From contig JANQAB010000003.1 of NCBI GenBank assembly GCA_024707265.1, positions 930,001-994,000 on the forward strand: DNA of 64,000 bases, written 5' to 3'. Below, one piece after another: positions 17,445-27,035 of this stretch (its first letter is position 1; every line of letters begins with the position of its first letter). The stretch comes from Sporocytophaga sp. Lineage in GTDB: Bacteria; Bacteroidota; Bacteroidia; Cytophagales; Cytophagaceae. The position numbers were made by a program, and so were the translations under genes. The notes beneath the pieces are model-generated. The model was not told where the DNA came from and ran no database searches. It saw only the letters and a program-made list of their open reading frames with translations.

Positions 17445-20421
17445 TTACTGATTAAAAAGATAAGAGTATGACATCAGCACTTCTTCAAACTTAGCTGCTT
17501 CCTTGGCTTTTCCACCTTCTTTCAGCGCTCTTATAATTGAATCAAGAATGTAGAAGTTCAACTCATAATCTCTTCCGTATGGTATCCTTTCTCTTTTGTA
17601 ATACTCAAGATTTTCAATAGCTCTGTTCCCCATTTTATTAGCAATGTCCATCGCCATTTTTTCATTTCCAGTTTTAAAGAAAATCTGAATAAAAGGAGGT
17701 GTTGCAATATCATAAGTAATAGGATCATCAGGCATTACTTTAAAGCAATGTTCTGCAACCTCTTTTGCCTTTTCTATTTCTCCGTTATTATAAAGTGTTG
17801 AAGCAAGACGATAGAACTGAGACCTCGAATTTACTGTCATTCTGAAATAATTTTCATCGTAGTAAACATTAGGGTTATCAAGTTCTCTCCAGAAGAAGTT
17901 CTTCATCATGTTATCATACATTACCTTATCATAAACAAAGCCTTGAGAAGCGTTTGGATATTTTATCGGCATTAATCTGTGAGCCAAACCTTCTAATTGA
18001 GTATAATCTTTAAGATTCAAGAAATTTGACCCTGACAATGTAGTCGAGAAATAAATCGGTCTTTTCCAATTGTTCGTAACGATCATATCAAGGATGATAA
18101 GATCTTTTTTCTCCAAAGTATTTGTTCCGATATTCCATGCAAGTCTGTCAAGAACCTGACCTCTGAGTGTGTCAGGAACTGCTCCAGTTGCCAGAACAGC
18201 ATTTTTATCTACATTCAGGTATAAATTTTTTGAAGGAAGTGTCGTATAGTAATCCCCTCTCCCGCTTTCCTGTCTAATTTCCGGATTATCTGTTCTCACC
18301 AGCTGAATATAACCAGCAAGGTTGATTCCATTTTTATACTGAGGCTTTTCAACAAAATAAATCTGATCATTTTTACCCTGAATATAATTTTCAAAATTCA
18401 AGGATATTGGCAGCGGTGCTGATTCATAAGCCTGTTGCTTCATCTGTTTGATATACCAGTCAGTATTTAAAAGACTCAGATTACATACACGAACATCGGT
18501 ACGGAAGCCTTCCACTTCCTGAACATACCAGAGAGGGAAAGTGTCATTATCGCCACCAGTGAAAAGAATAGCATTTGGAGCACATGAATTTAAAAGGTTT
18601 TTTGCAGAATCTACAGAATAGAATCTATTGGACCTATCATGATCATCCCAACCTTGCTGGCCCATTATAGCAGGGACTGAAAGACAAAGGATAAAGGAAA
18701 TCACAGATCTCGTTGATTCGCTTTTTATCACTCTTTCCATCAGATCAGCAATGAAAAACACGCCCAATCCAATCCAGATAGCAAAAGCATAAAATGATCC
18801 GGCAAAAGTATAATCCCTTTCTCTTGGTTCTACAGGAGGCTGATTCAGGTATACTACAATTGCAAGTCCGGTAAAGATAAATAACAAGGAAACAACAATT
18901 CCATCCTTTCTACTTTTACTAAACAGGTATACAAAACCGACAACACCTAATATAAAAGGCAACAAGAAAAAAATTATTTCTGGCTTTATTGTTTTTCAGA
19001 TATTCAGGTAAATCCTTTTTAAAATAATCCCAAGGCCATAATACATCACTATCCTGAATATCACTGGCTCTTCCTATGAAGTTCCACCCTAGATATCTCA
19101 GATACATGTGACCAATCTGATAACTGAACATATAACCTTTGTCCTGCCAGAAAGAAGGTTTTTTACCCTCTCTCAGGTTCATCATACTCCGATAAGCTTC
19201 TACGTGATGTGGCTGAGTACTATAGGCTCTGGGGAATAATGTTACGTGTTTAGGATCATAGATATAATCCATCTTGTAATCAAAAACAACATACTGGCCG
19301 CTTGCACTATCCTTTCTGTATAGTGGAGCTCCTTTTTCTACGTCAATCGGATAACCTGCTGTAAATAATGGACCTTTGAAGATCGGTCTGTCACCATATT
19401 GTTCACGTTTCAGATAAGAAACAAAGCTGATTACATTTTCAGGATCGTTTTCATCAATCGGAGGATCGAAGTTTGATCTGACAAGGATAATACCATAAGA
19501 TATGTATCCGATAAGAATGAAAGTCAATCCTAAAAGGCTTAGGTTTAGAATATACTTTTGATTTTTAATTGAATAAACGATTCCGAATACCAAAGCACTA
19601 AGGAATAGAATACCGAAGAATATGATACCAGAATTAAAAGGAAGGCCAAGATTATTTACAAAGAAAATCTCAAAAGTTCCCGCAACAGAGGGTAAGCCTG
19701 GAATAATTCCGGACAATACCACTACGATGATCACTCCACTTATAAGGAATGTCGATATTACTCCTACCCTTGTGATATCGTATTTTTTAAAGTAGTAAAC
19801 AAAAGCAAGTGCTGGTATTGCAAGTAAATTCAACAAGTGAACACCTATCGAAAGACCAATTGTGTAAGCAATAAGAAGCAACCATTTGTCAGCTCCTGTT
19901 TGTTCAGCTTTGGTTTCCCATTTTAAAATTGCCCAGAAAACGAATGCTGTAAAGAACTGAGACATTGCATATACTTCTGCTTCAACTGCAGAGAACCAGA
20001 ATGAATCTGAGAAAGTAAATGCAAGGCTTCCTACTACCCCACTACCGAATATTGCTATTTTCTCACCAAGAGTCGGATTCTCATAATCTTTTGCAAATTT
20101 CCTTGCAATCAGAGTGATAGTCCAAAAGAGAAATAATACCGAGAAGCTACTGGATAAGGCAGAAACCATATTGATCCAAAAGGCCACCTGGGTTACGTCA
20201 GAAGCCAGTAAAGAAAATATTCTTCCTATTAATAAAAAGAATGGGGCTCCCGGAGGGTGAGGTACTTGTAATTTGTAGGAGCAGGCGATAAACTCACCAC
20301 AATCCCAAAAGCTTGCCGTAGGCTCAATGGTAAGCACATAAACAGCTGTTGCAAAAATGAAAACCAACCACCCCAAGAGGTTATTTAGTTTTGAGTAATT
20401 TGAATTATACATCTTTACCAA
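17445..20421 (-). CDS. DUF2723 polytopic membrane protein (TMEM260-like), split by one extra base in a homopolymer
   Basis: Two frames (20421-18919 and 18965-17445) join into about 991 residues. The N-terminal half holds the DUF2723 signature: SFWDCGEFIACSYKLQVPHP with PPGAPFFLLIGRIF, then about ten membrane segments. The rest has a large soluble domain (ILFTGGDNDTFPLWYVQEVEG) and a C-terminal helical, TPR-like region. Human TMEM260, of this family, is a protein O-mannosyltransferase, so a GT-C glycosyltransferase role in surface-protein glycosylation is an inference. The break is a T7 run on the coding strand (18967-18973); with six T the sequence reads NNFFLLPFILGVVGF across it. Probably a sequence error. 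Confidence 0.85.
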
Positions 20422-20555
20422 TTAAAAATTTATGGAAGGCGAAATTAGCAAAATTCTGTCAATTGACTATTAATTACCCCTCCTTTATTGAATGTTCTAA
20501 AATACATGGCAAAACATATAATATAGATGATGAGTTACATTGTGGTATAAAACAC

Positions 20556-20586
20556 AAAAAGAGATCCCACTGGAATCTCTTTTTTT
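20556..20586 (-). terminator. intrinsic terminator of the T9SS cupredoxin gene
   Basis: AAAAAGAGAT (20556-20565) pairs with ATCTCTTTTT (20575-20584), loop nine bases. It lies 28 bases downstream of the minus-strand gene that ends at 20614; A residues on the plus strand give a T tract on the minus strand. Confidence 0.75.
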
Positions 20587-20613
20587 AAATATTATGATGA
20601 AACAGCTTAAATA

Positions 20614-21240
20614 CTACGACCTGTTTCTTAAAACTTTTCTTGTTTCAATTATACCCTTATCCGAATATACATTGCAGAAATAAAGCCCTGGCCTGAGATT
20701 GGAAAAGTCAACTTTGTAAGCTGAAGGCCCAACCTTGTTACTTAAATCTATGGATGCTACCTCTTTTCCTATAATATCAAAGATTTTAATAAATTTAATA
20801 TTTTTATTTCCAGGGAAAATAGTAAGATTTAATTCATCTTCAAATGGATTGGGAGAAATATGAAACTCATATTTAGATTCTTTAAGATCCGCCAGACTAG
20901 CTGCTACAGAAACATTTATAGTCCCTTGCATGGAAGAATGGGTAGTACAAATATATGGATAGCTGGTTCCCGGAGTCAGGTTTTTAACTAATACTTTATA
21001 TGAGGTTAATCCAGTGGTAGAAGCAAATGAATTATCATTGGCTTTTACAGGATGCAAACTTGAAGAATTTCCATTTCCCTGCCAGATAAATTCAATAGTA
21101 TCATTTGGACCTACATTTAACACATCCGGATCAAAACGATTACTAACAACAGCAATCTGATGTGTCTGGGCTTCTGAAACCGCAAGGCCCCAGATTACCA
21201 TAAAGACTATAAAAAACAAATTTTGTATATGTTTTTTCAT
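20614..21240 (-). CDS. secreted plastocyanin-like cupredoxin with T9SS sorting domain
   Basis: 208 residues. A signal peptide (LFFIVFMVIWGLAVSEAQ) precedes a plastocyanin/azurin-like domain of about 95 residues. The putative type 1 copper ligands are visible: His in SSSLHPVKA, then Cys, His and Met in YICTTHSSMQG. The last 80 residues form a type A T9SS sorting domain (FHISPNPFEDELNL, VKIFDIIGKEV-like IKIFDIIGKEVASI, LRPGLYFCNVYSDKG, ending TRKVLRNRS). The protein is thus predicted to be exported through the Sec and T9SS routes and to carry copper or pass electrons at the cell surface; the function is inferred. Confidence 0.85.
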   Translation of the reverse strand: MKKHIQNLFFIVFMVIWGLAVSEAQTHQIAVVSNRFDPDVLNVGPNDTIEFIWQGNGNSSSLHPVKANDNSFASTTGLTSYKVLVKNLTPGTSYPYICTTHSSMQGTINVSVAASLADLKESKYEFHISPNPFEDELNLTIFPGNKNIKFIKIFDIIGKEVASIDLSNKVGPSAYKVDFSNLRPGLYFCNVYSDKGIIETRKVLRNRS

Positions 21241-21393
21241 ATTGCTGAATATTAATTGTGAAGGTAATCAATTTTAGGATAAAAACCATGCCAGATATTC
21301 CGGAAATAATTGTATTTAAAGGAGAACCGTGAAACTACTCCTGAATTCATAATTTAATACGAATAAATAAAGTTCCGGAATTGACATAAAAAT

Positions 21394-22944
21394 TTATCCT
21401 GCCCAGCCATCTCTATCCAAACTTCTATATTGAATAGCTTCTGCCAAATGTTCGACTTTAATTTCCTCACTTTCTGCAAGATCCGCAATTGTCCTTGACA
21501 CTCTCAAAATTCTATCATAAGCTCTGGCAGAGAGGCCTAATTTCTCCATAGCGTTTTTAAGCAGATTTTTCCCAGGTTCTGAAATTATACATATTTCTTT
21601 TACCATTTGAGAAGGCATCATAGAATTTGAATGAATTAGATTCTCTCCTGTCGGCAGCTCCTCAAATCTTTTCTGCTGAATTTCTCTAGCTTTAATAACA
21701 CGCTCCCGGATTTCTCCACTGCTTTCGGTTTTCCGGATCGAAGACATTTGATCAAAACCGACTGGTGTTACTTCTACATGTAAATCGATCCGATCCAAAA
21801 GCGGTCCACTTACTTTATTGAGGTATTTTTGCACAACACCAGGCCCGCATACACATTCTTTTTCAGGATGGTTATAATAGCCGCAAGGGCAAGGATTCAT
21901 ACTGGCGATCAGCATAAAATTAGATGGAAACTCTACCGAAACCTTTGCTCTTGAAATACATACTTTTCTTTCTTCCAGAGGTTGCCGCATTACCTCGAGT
22001 ACAGTCCTTTTAAATTCTGGCAATTCATCTAAAAAAAGAACACCATTGTGTGCAAGAGAAATTTCACCAGGTTGAGGATGTCCACCTCCACCTACAAGAG
22101 CTACATCACTAACTGTATGATGAGGCGACCTGAAAGGACGAGTGGAAATCAATGCTCCTGCTCCTTTTAATTTCCCTGCAACAGAGTGGATCTTGGTTGT
22201 TTCAAGGGCTTCATTTAAAGTAAGTGGTGGTAAGATAGTGGGCAACCTTTTGGCCAACATGGTCTTTCCTGCACCAGGAGGACCAATCATGATTACGTTA
22301 TGACCACCTGCAGCAGCTATCTCCAATGCTCTTTTAATATTCTCCTGACCTTGTACATGGGCAAAATCAGCATCATAACTATTAATCTGATTAAAGAAAA
22401 TGGATCGTGTATCAACCCTTAATGGCCTTAACTGAACTTTTCCTTCGAAAAAATCAATGGCTTCCTGAAGATCTGAGATTCCATAAATGTCAAGATTATT
22501 AACAATTGCAGCCTCTGCTTCATTTTCCTTGGGCAGTAAAAAACCTTTAAAACCTTGTTTCCTTGCTTCAATTGCGATGGGAAGGACTCCTTTAATAGGT
22601 CTCAGTTTTCCATCTAAGGATAACTCCCCCATAATTACGTATTGATCAAAATCCTCAGCAATAATCTGGTCAGATGCTAAAAGGGTCCCCAAAGCAATTG
22701 GTAAATCATAAGCAGACCCTTCTTTTTTGATATCAGCAGGAGCAAGGTTTACAACCACCTTTTGTCTTGGCATTACATAGCCAAGGTTTTTAAGTGCAGA
22801 TTCAACCCGATGTTCGCTTTCCTTGACAGCACTGTCAGGAAGACCTACAATAAAAAATTTAGTACCTTGACCTATATTTACTTCAATAGTAACAGTATAG
22901 GCATTCACGCCATAGACGGCGCTTCCAAAAGTTTTGGCAACCAT
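21394..22944 (-). CDS. comM: YifB/ComM family Mg-chelatase-like AAA+ ATPase
   Basis: 516 residues, full length. Domains in order: N-terminal ChlI/Lon-protease-like domain (GLPDSAVKESEHRVESALKN), AAA+ ATPase with Walker A GPPGAGKTMLAKRLP and Walker B VLFLDELPEF, the Cys-rich loop NPCPCGYYNHPEKECVCGP and the C-terminal Mg-chelatase-associated domain (LSARAYDRILRVSRTIADLA). In Vibrio and Haemophilus ComM is a branch-migration helicase needed for natural transformation; the role in Bacteroidota is inferred. It stands 33 bases from gmhA on the same strand. Confidence 0.93.
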   Translation of the reverse strand: MVAKTFGSAVYGVNAYTVTIEVNIGQGTKFFIVGLPDSAVKESEHRVESALKNLGYVMPRQKVVVNLAPADIKKEGSAYDLPIALGTLLASDQIIAEDFDQYVIMGELSLDGKLRPIKGVLPIAIEARKQGFKGFLLPKENEAEAAIVNNLDIYGISDLQEAIDFFEGKVQLRPLRVDTRSIFFNQINSYDADFAHVQGQENIKRALEIAAAGGHNVIMIGPPGAGKTMLAKRLPTILPPLTLNEALETTKIHSVAGKLKGAGALISTRPFRSPHHTVSDVALVGGGGHPQPGEISLAHNGVLFLDELPEFKRTVLEVMRQPLEERKVCISRAKVSVEFPSNFMLIASMNPCPCGYYNHPEKECVCGPGVVQKYLNKVSGPLLDRIDLHVEVTPVGFDQMSSIRKTESSGEIRERVIKAREIQQKRFEELPTGENLIHSNSMMPSQMVKEICIISEPGKNLLKNAMEKLGLSARAYDRILRVSRTIADLAESEEIKVEHLAEAIQYRSLDRDGWAG

Positions 22945-22977
22945 AGCTTAGCAAGTTGAAAGAGTTAAAAAAAGGAC

Positions 22978-23556
22978 TTATTTAGCCAGCCCTTTTTCGA
23001 TTAATAATATTAATATATGAATAATTTTTATGTGTACTTCCTGTATTCTGTCTGCAAATCCCTGATGGCTAACATTAACAACGACATCTGCCAGACCGGC
23101 AAGTTTCCCTCCATTTTTTCCAGTCAGCCCAACCACTTTCATTCCTTTATTTTTAGCTTCTTCTGCAGCTTTTAATACATTTTCTGAATTTCCGCTGGTA
23201 CTGATTGCAAGTAACACATCACCTGGTCTTCCTAATGCACCAACATATCTTGAAAAAACAAATGCATAGCCATAATCATTTGCAGTGCATGTAATATGAC
23301 TAGGATCAGAAATAGATATTGCAGCAATAGGCTCTCTGTTTTCTCTATATCTTCCGGTTAACTCTTCTGCAAAATGCATCGCATCGCAAGAAGAGCCACC
23401 ATTACCGCAGCTGATGATTTTACCACCATTTTTCAGTGAGTGTATCATTAACTCTGCGGCAACTTCTATAGCTTTTATATTTTGGTCTGAACTGATAAAA
23501 TTGTTCAAAACCTCTGCTGCGCTATTTAACTCTGCAAGGATTGTATTTCTTTCCAT
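22978..23556 (-). CDS. gmhA: phosphoheptose (sedoheptulose 7-phosphate) isomerase
   Basis: First enzyme of ADP-heptose synthesis for lipopolysaccharide. SIS-domain protein with [58 protein letters not shown] and the C-terminal [19 protein letters not shown] choose the ATG at 23556 ([10 protein letters not shown]) over an in-frame ATG at 23595, because the latter begins only 16 bases from the terminator hairpin of the previous gene and adds a non-conserved tail. About 192 residues, usual family length. Confidence 0.9.
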   Translation of the reverse strand: MERNTILAELNSAAEVLNNFISSDQNIKAIEVAAELMIHSLKNGGKIISCGNGGSSCDAMHFAEELTGRYRENREPIAAISISDPSHITCTANDYGYAFVFSRYVGALGRPGDVLLAISTSGNSENVLKAAEEAKNKGMKVVGLTGKNGGKLAGLADVVVNVSHQGFADRIQEVHIKIIHILILLIEKGLAK

Positions 23557-23610
23557 TTTAACTTCCTTTGATTTAGAAAAATGTAAAGGAAACAAAAAGT
23601 CAATAAATAA

Positions 23611-23635
23611 AAAAGCCCCGAAGGTCAGGGCTTTT
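23611..23635 (-). terminator. intrinsic terminator of the acidic-protein gene
   Basis: AAAAGCCC (23611-23618) pairs with GGGCTTTT (23628-23635); on the minus strand the hairpin is followed by a short T tract. It separates the acidic-protein gene from gmhA. Confidence 0.8.
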
Positions 23636-23657
23636 ATTCTAATAAAAATATTTTCTA

Positions 23658-23985
23658 TTAATATCTATCGTCCCATCCGCTGCTAGCAGCATCATCATCC
23701 TCCCAGCTTCCTTCTTCATCAAAGTTTTCTTCTTTCCAATTAGAATCATCATCAAAACCCGCATCATCGTCATCTGCATTTTCCCACTCATCTTTGAAGT
23801 CATACTCATCTTCCTCTTCCATTGTCTTTTTCTTCATCCTCCAGGTCTTTAACAATCTGTGCTGTCAGACCTGTTCTGGAAAGGGCTTGGTCCTTTGATA
23901 GTCCGGCATCCAGCAATGCTTTATAAGCTTCAAAACTAGCATAAAGCTCATCATCGCTTAGGTCGTCAAGAGTATTGTTTTTCAT
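23658..23985 (-). CDS. highly acidic small protein, frame broken by one extra A
   Basis: Not a recognised family. An N-terminal frame from the ATG at 23985 ([20 protein letters not shown]) and a downstream frame to 23658 join if one A is removed from the A5 run at 23827-23831, giving [16 protein letters not shown] and about 108 residues. The N-terminal 55 residues are helical with a [15 protein letters not shown] repeat-like pattern. The C-terminal half is dominated by Asp, Glu and Trp/Tyr ([22 protein letters not shown]). It ends GWDDRY and is followed by a good terminator. A disordered acidic tail may bind basic partners; this is speculation. Confidence 0.7.
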
Positions 23986-24094
23986 AAGCTCAAATTAATT
24001 CCTTTTTAAAATTTTAGATTCTAATAACGAAGTTAAATATGAATAGTTTGTTGCTCCAAGAATTTTAACAAATAAATTTTTTTCAGCTATCAAA

Positions 24095-24754
24095 CTACTT
24101 AAACTCTGCAATTACAGTTGACCCACCTTTCACTTTTTCACCAATAGATACTTTAACTTTGGCATCTAATGGAAGAAAAACATCGACTCTTGATCCGAAC
24201 TTTATAAAGCCCAATTCTTCTCCTTGTTTCACTTCTTCACCGGCTTGCAGATACCACACAATTCTTTTAGCAAGAGCTCCTGCAATTTGTCTTAACAATA
24301 TGCTTGTTCCATTTTTTGCAGTTACAACAATTGTTGTTCTTTCATTTTCTGTACTGGACTTTGGATGCCAGGCAACAAGATATTTACCAGGGTGGTATTT
24401 AAAATAAGTTACCATACCGGAAATAGGATTTCTATTAATATGCACATTAACAGGTGACATAAAAATTGATACTTGTTTCCTTTTCTCGTTAAAAAACTCA
24501 GGCTCCTCAACCTCCTCTATTACAACCACTTTCCCATCTGCTGGAGCTATGACATGATTGTCATTTGTCATAATTAATCTGCGGGGGCTTCTGAAAAACT
24601 GCAAGATCATTAAATAAATAAATGCAGATATCCCCCAAACTGTCCAGCGAATAGCTGTGCTTTCCGGCAATAAATAATATACTGCAAGGTTAACAATCAA
24701 AAGAACTACAAAAAGATACGTAAGGATTTTATATCCTTCTTTATGAATTACCAT
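24095..24754 (-). CDS. psd: phosphatidylserine decarboxylase family protein
   Basis: 219 residues, the shorter archaetidylserine/phosphatidylserine decarboxylase type. Two N-terminal membrane segments (10-30, 37-53) are followed by PADGKVVVIEE, SPVNVHINRNPISG, KYHPGKYLVAWHPKS and the self-cleavage site IKFGSRVDVFLP. Autocatalysis at Gly187-Ser188 would give the beta chain and a pyruvoyl alpha chain. It makes phosphatidylethanolamine at the inner membrane and lies near cdsA, which supplies CDP-diacylglycerol. A TATATTTG promoter-like element precedes it. Confidence 0.9.
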   Translation of the reverse strand: MVIHKEGYKILTYLFVVLLIVNLAVYYLLPESTAIRWTVWGISAFIYLMILQFFRSPRRLIMTNDNHVIAPADGKVVVIEEVEEPEFFNEKRKQVSIFMSPVNVHINRNPISGMVTYFKYHPGKYLVAWHPKSSTENERTTIVVTAKNGTSILLRQIAGALAKRIVWYLQAGEEVKQGEELGFIKFGSRVDVFLPLDAKVKVSIGEKVKGGSTVIAEFK

Positions 24755-24774
24755 ATTTTAAATAAATGAAGCAA

Positions 24775-24782
24775 CAAATATA
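24775..24782 (-). promoter_or_regulatory. candidate -7 promoter element (TATATTTG) for psd
   Basis: On the minus strand this reads TATATTTG, matching TAnnTTTG, 20 bases before the psd ATG. No clear -33 TTG is seen, and an AT-rich chance match is possible. Confidence 0.3.
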
Positions 24783-24790
24783 ATAAAAGA

Positions 24791-26068
24791 TTAAAATCCT
24801 CCTCTGAATTTGTATGTTTTTGCTACTTTATCTATGGCAACAATGTAAGCGGCAATTCTCATAGGAACATTAAATTCGAGTGATGTGCTGTAAACTTTTT
24901 CAAAAGCTTCTTTCATGATCCTGTCACACCTTCTGTTCACTCTTTCCAAAGGCCATCTTAGTCCAAGGCGATTCTGTACCCATTCGAAATAAGATACCGT
25001 AACTCCACCGGCATTGGCCAGTATATCCGGAACTACCATTATCCCTTTTTCATTGATTATATCATCTGCGCTTGCACTGGTAGGACCATTTGCCCCTTCC
25101 ACAATAAGCCTTGCTTTTATATTCGGGGCATTGTAAATATTAATTACGTCTTCTTTGGCTGCTGGCACTAAAAGATCAACCTGGCAAGTAATAATCCCTT
25201 CAGCATCAAGCATTTTCTCTGCATTAGGATATCCTTCCAGCATCCCATTATTTTTATCTCTATATTTCAGAGCATCCTGAATATCAATCCCTTTATCACT
25301 CCAAAACGCTCCACTTACATCACTTAAAGCTTTCACTTTAACGCCTCGTTCTTCCAGAAGTCTGGCCGTATTTGACCCAACATTACCAAATCCCTGAATA
25401 GCGCAGCTCGTCTGACTTGGGTTCATCTTTAACCTTTGCATTGCTGCAAGTGCACTTACCATTACCCCTCTGCCTGTCGCTTCCACACGGCCTAATGAAC
25501 CTCCAAGTACCAATGGTTTTCCGGTTACTACAGCATTTACCGTCATTCCTTTTGCTTTAGAATACTCATCCATAAGCCAGGCCATTTCTTGCTGACTAGT
25601 ACCCATATCTGGAGCTGGTATGTCTTTATCCGGACCAAATACATCCAACATTGATAAAGTATATGCCCTGGTAAGCCGTTCAATTTCACCTTTGGACATA
25701 GCTCTGGGATTGCACATTATACCACCTTTTGCGCCACCATAAGGAATATCAACCACAGCACATTTCCAGGTCATCCAGGCTGCAAGTGCTTTTACCTCAT
25801 CCAAGGTAACTCCCATATCATATCTGATTCCCCCTTTTGAGGGACCGAGTATGGTGTTATGAATAACTCTGTAACCTGAAAATACTTTAATCCTGCCATC
25901 ATCCATAGTGATTGGCAAAGATACAATCACCTGTTTGTCAGGATTCTTCAAGACATTATAAGTTTCATTGTCAAGTCCTAACTTTTGGGCTGCCAGATCA
26001 AATCTGGACATCATCGATTCTAAAGGGTTGTCTTTATCCTTAATTGGTGCTGGTTCTATATATGACAT
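24791..26068 (-). CDS. gdhA: NAD(P)-dependent glutamate dehydrogenase (Glu/Leu/Phe/Val dehydrogenase family)
   Basis: 425 residues. The N-terminal substrate domain shows GPSKGGIRYDMGVTLDEVKA, MTWKCAVVDIPYGGAKGGI (the second Lys of this segment is catalytic in the family) and PAPDMGTSQQEMAWLMDEYS. The dinucleotide-binding domain has AIQGFGNVGSNTARLLEERG. The C-terminus carries ANAGGVTVSYFEWVQN. It interconverts 2-oxoglutarate with ammonia and glutamate. The N-terminal ATG is at 26068. The gene lies between cdsA and psd on the same strand, without functional connection to them. Confidence 0.94.
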   Translation of the reverse strand: MSYIEPAPIKDKDNPLESMMSRFDLAAQKLGLDNETYNVLKNPDKQVIVSLPITMDDGRIKVFSGYRVIHNTILGPSKGGIRYDMGVTLDEVKALAAWMTWKCAVVDIPYGGAKGGIMCNPRAMSKGEIERLTRAYTLSMLDVFGPDKDIPAPDMGTSQQEMAWLMDEYSKAKGMTVNAVVTGKPLVLGGSLGRVEATGRGVMVSALAAMQRLKMNPSQTSCAIQGFGNVGSNTARLLEERGVKVKALSDVSGAFWSDKGIDIQDALKYRDKNNGMLEGYPNAEKMLDAEGIITCQVDLLVPAAKEDVINIYNAPNIKARLIVEGANGPTSASADDIINEKGIMVVPDILANAGGVTVSYFEWVQNRLGLRWPLERVNRRCDRIMKEAFEKVYSTSLEFNVPMRIAAYIVAIDKVAKTYKFRGGF

Positions 26069-26121
26069 ATCCGCTTTTTTCTTGTTTTGTCGAAACGTTT
26101 ACGGAGAAGAAGCCTTATTGT

Positions 26122-26958
26122 TTATGAAAAAATCTTTAAGAAGGCTGCTATAAAAGGTGATGAGAGCAATAGCCCGTCAAACCGATCCAAGAAACCTCCG
26201 TGACCAGGAATTGTTTGTGCGGAATCTTTAATAGCAAGGCTTCTTTTCAACAATGATTCAACAAGATCTCCATAGCTGCCAACTACAACAATAATAGTTG
26301 CCATTATCAGCCAGTGAAGCGTGTCAAGTTCTTTCCAGAATAATGACAGTATGAACCCGATTGCGAGTGCAAATAAGCCACCACCGATACTTCCTTCCCA
26401 GGTTTTTTTAGGAGAGATTCTGAAAAATAATTTTGTTTTACCTAATGCCATTCCTGCAACATAGCCGCCTATATCGTTAGCCCAAAGAATGAGAAGAATA
26501 CCCAGAATGATATGAAAATTGTATTCCTGAAGGTAAAATGCGCATACATTAAGTAAACCAAATGGAAGAGCTATGTAGATATTCCCTAAGAATGTAAAGG
26601 CTATGTTAAAAAATGGTTTATCGTTTTTCCTGAAAAGCTCCATCAGGAAAAGAAGAAACAGAAACGGAAACAACAGAAAATAACATTCGAAAGTGAGCAC
26701 CTGCTTTTCTATCAGAAAAATAAGTGTAAAAATCATCATTCCGGAAACCACTCCGAATACCTTATTTGGTTTAATTTCAGCAACCTCAATCAGATTGTAA
26801 AATTCGACCAAAGAGAGCAGGCATATTGTAAACAACAAAGCAAAGTAGCTCCATTCATTAAAACAAATTGCACTGATCATAATAAATGCTCCGGCCAGAC
26901 CGGCAATAATCCGCTGGGTGAGGTTGCCCATGTTACGGATTTTAGTAACTAATTTCAT
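26122..26958 (-). CDS. cdsA: phosphatidate cytidylyltransferase
   Basis: Makes CDP-diacylglycerol from phosphatidic acid and CTP. 278 residues with about eight membrane segments. The family signature is at the C-terminus: SLLKRSLAIKDSAQTIPGHG followed by GFLDRFDGLL, together with GSYGDLVES and PKKTWEGSIGGG. An internal ATG (MGNLTQRIIAGLAGAF) nine codons in is an alternative start and fits the family better. It feeds the phospholipid pathway with the psd gene 1.4 kb away. Confidence 0.93.
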   Translation of the reverse strand: MKLVTKIRNMGNLTQRIIAGLAGAFIMISAICFNEWSYFALLFTICLLSLVEFYNLIEVAEIKPNKVFGVVSGMMIFTLIFLIEKQVLTFECYFLLFPFLFLLFLMELFRKNDKPFFNIAFTFLGNIYIALPFGLLNVCAFYLQEYNFHIILGILLILWANDIGGYVAGMALGKTKLFFRISPKKTWEGSIGGGLFALAIGFILSLFWKELDTLHWLIMATIIVVVGSYGDLVESLLKRSLAIKDSAQTIPGHGGFLDRFDGLLLSSPFIAAFLKIFS

Positions 26959-27035
26959 TTCCCTTAATTTATGATTATTAAAAACCTGGCGGTTTCCAAT
27001 TCAAGTTTAGCAAAAAAAAAGGTATTAAGCCGAAA

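Noticed and set aside
23557-23595. Upstream ATG at 23595 as the gmhA start
   Set aside because: It adds 13 non-conserved residues and begins next to the terminator of the preceding gene.
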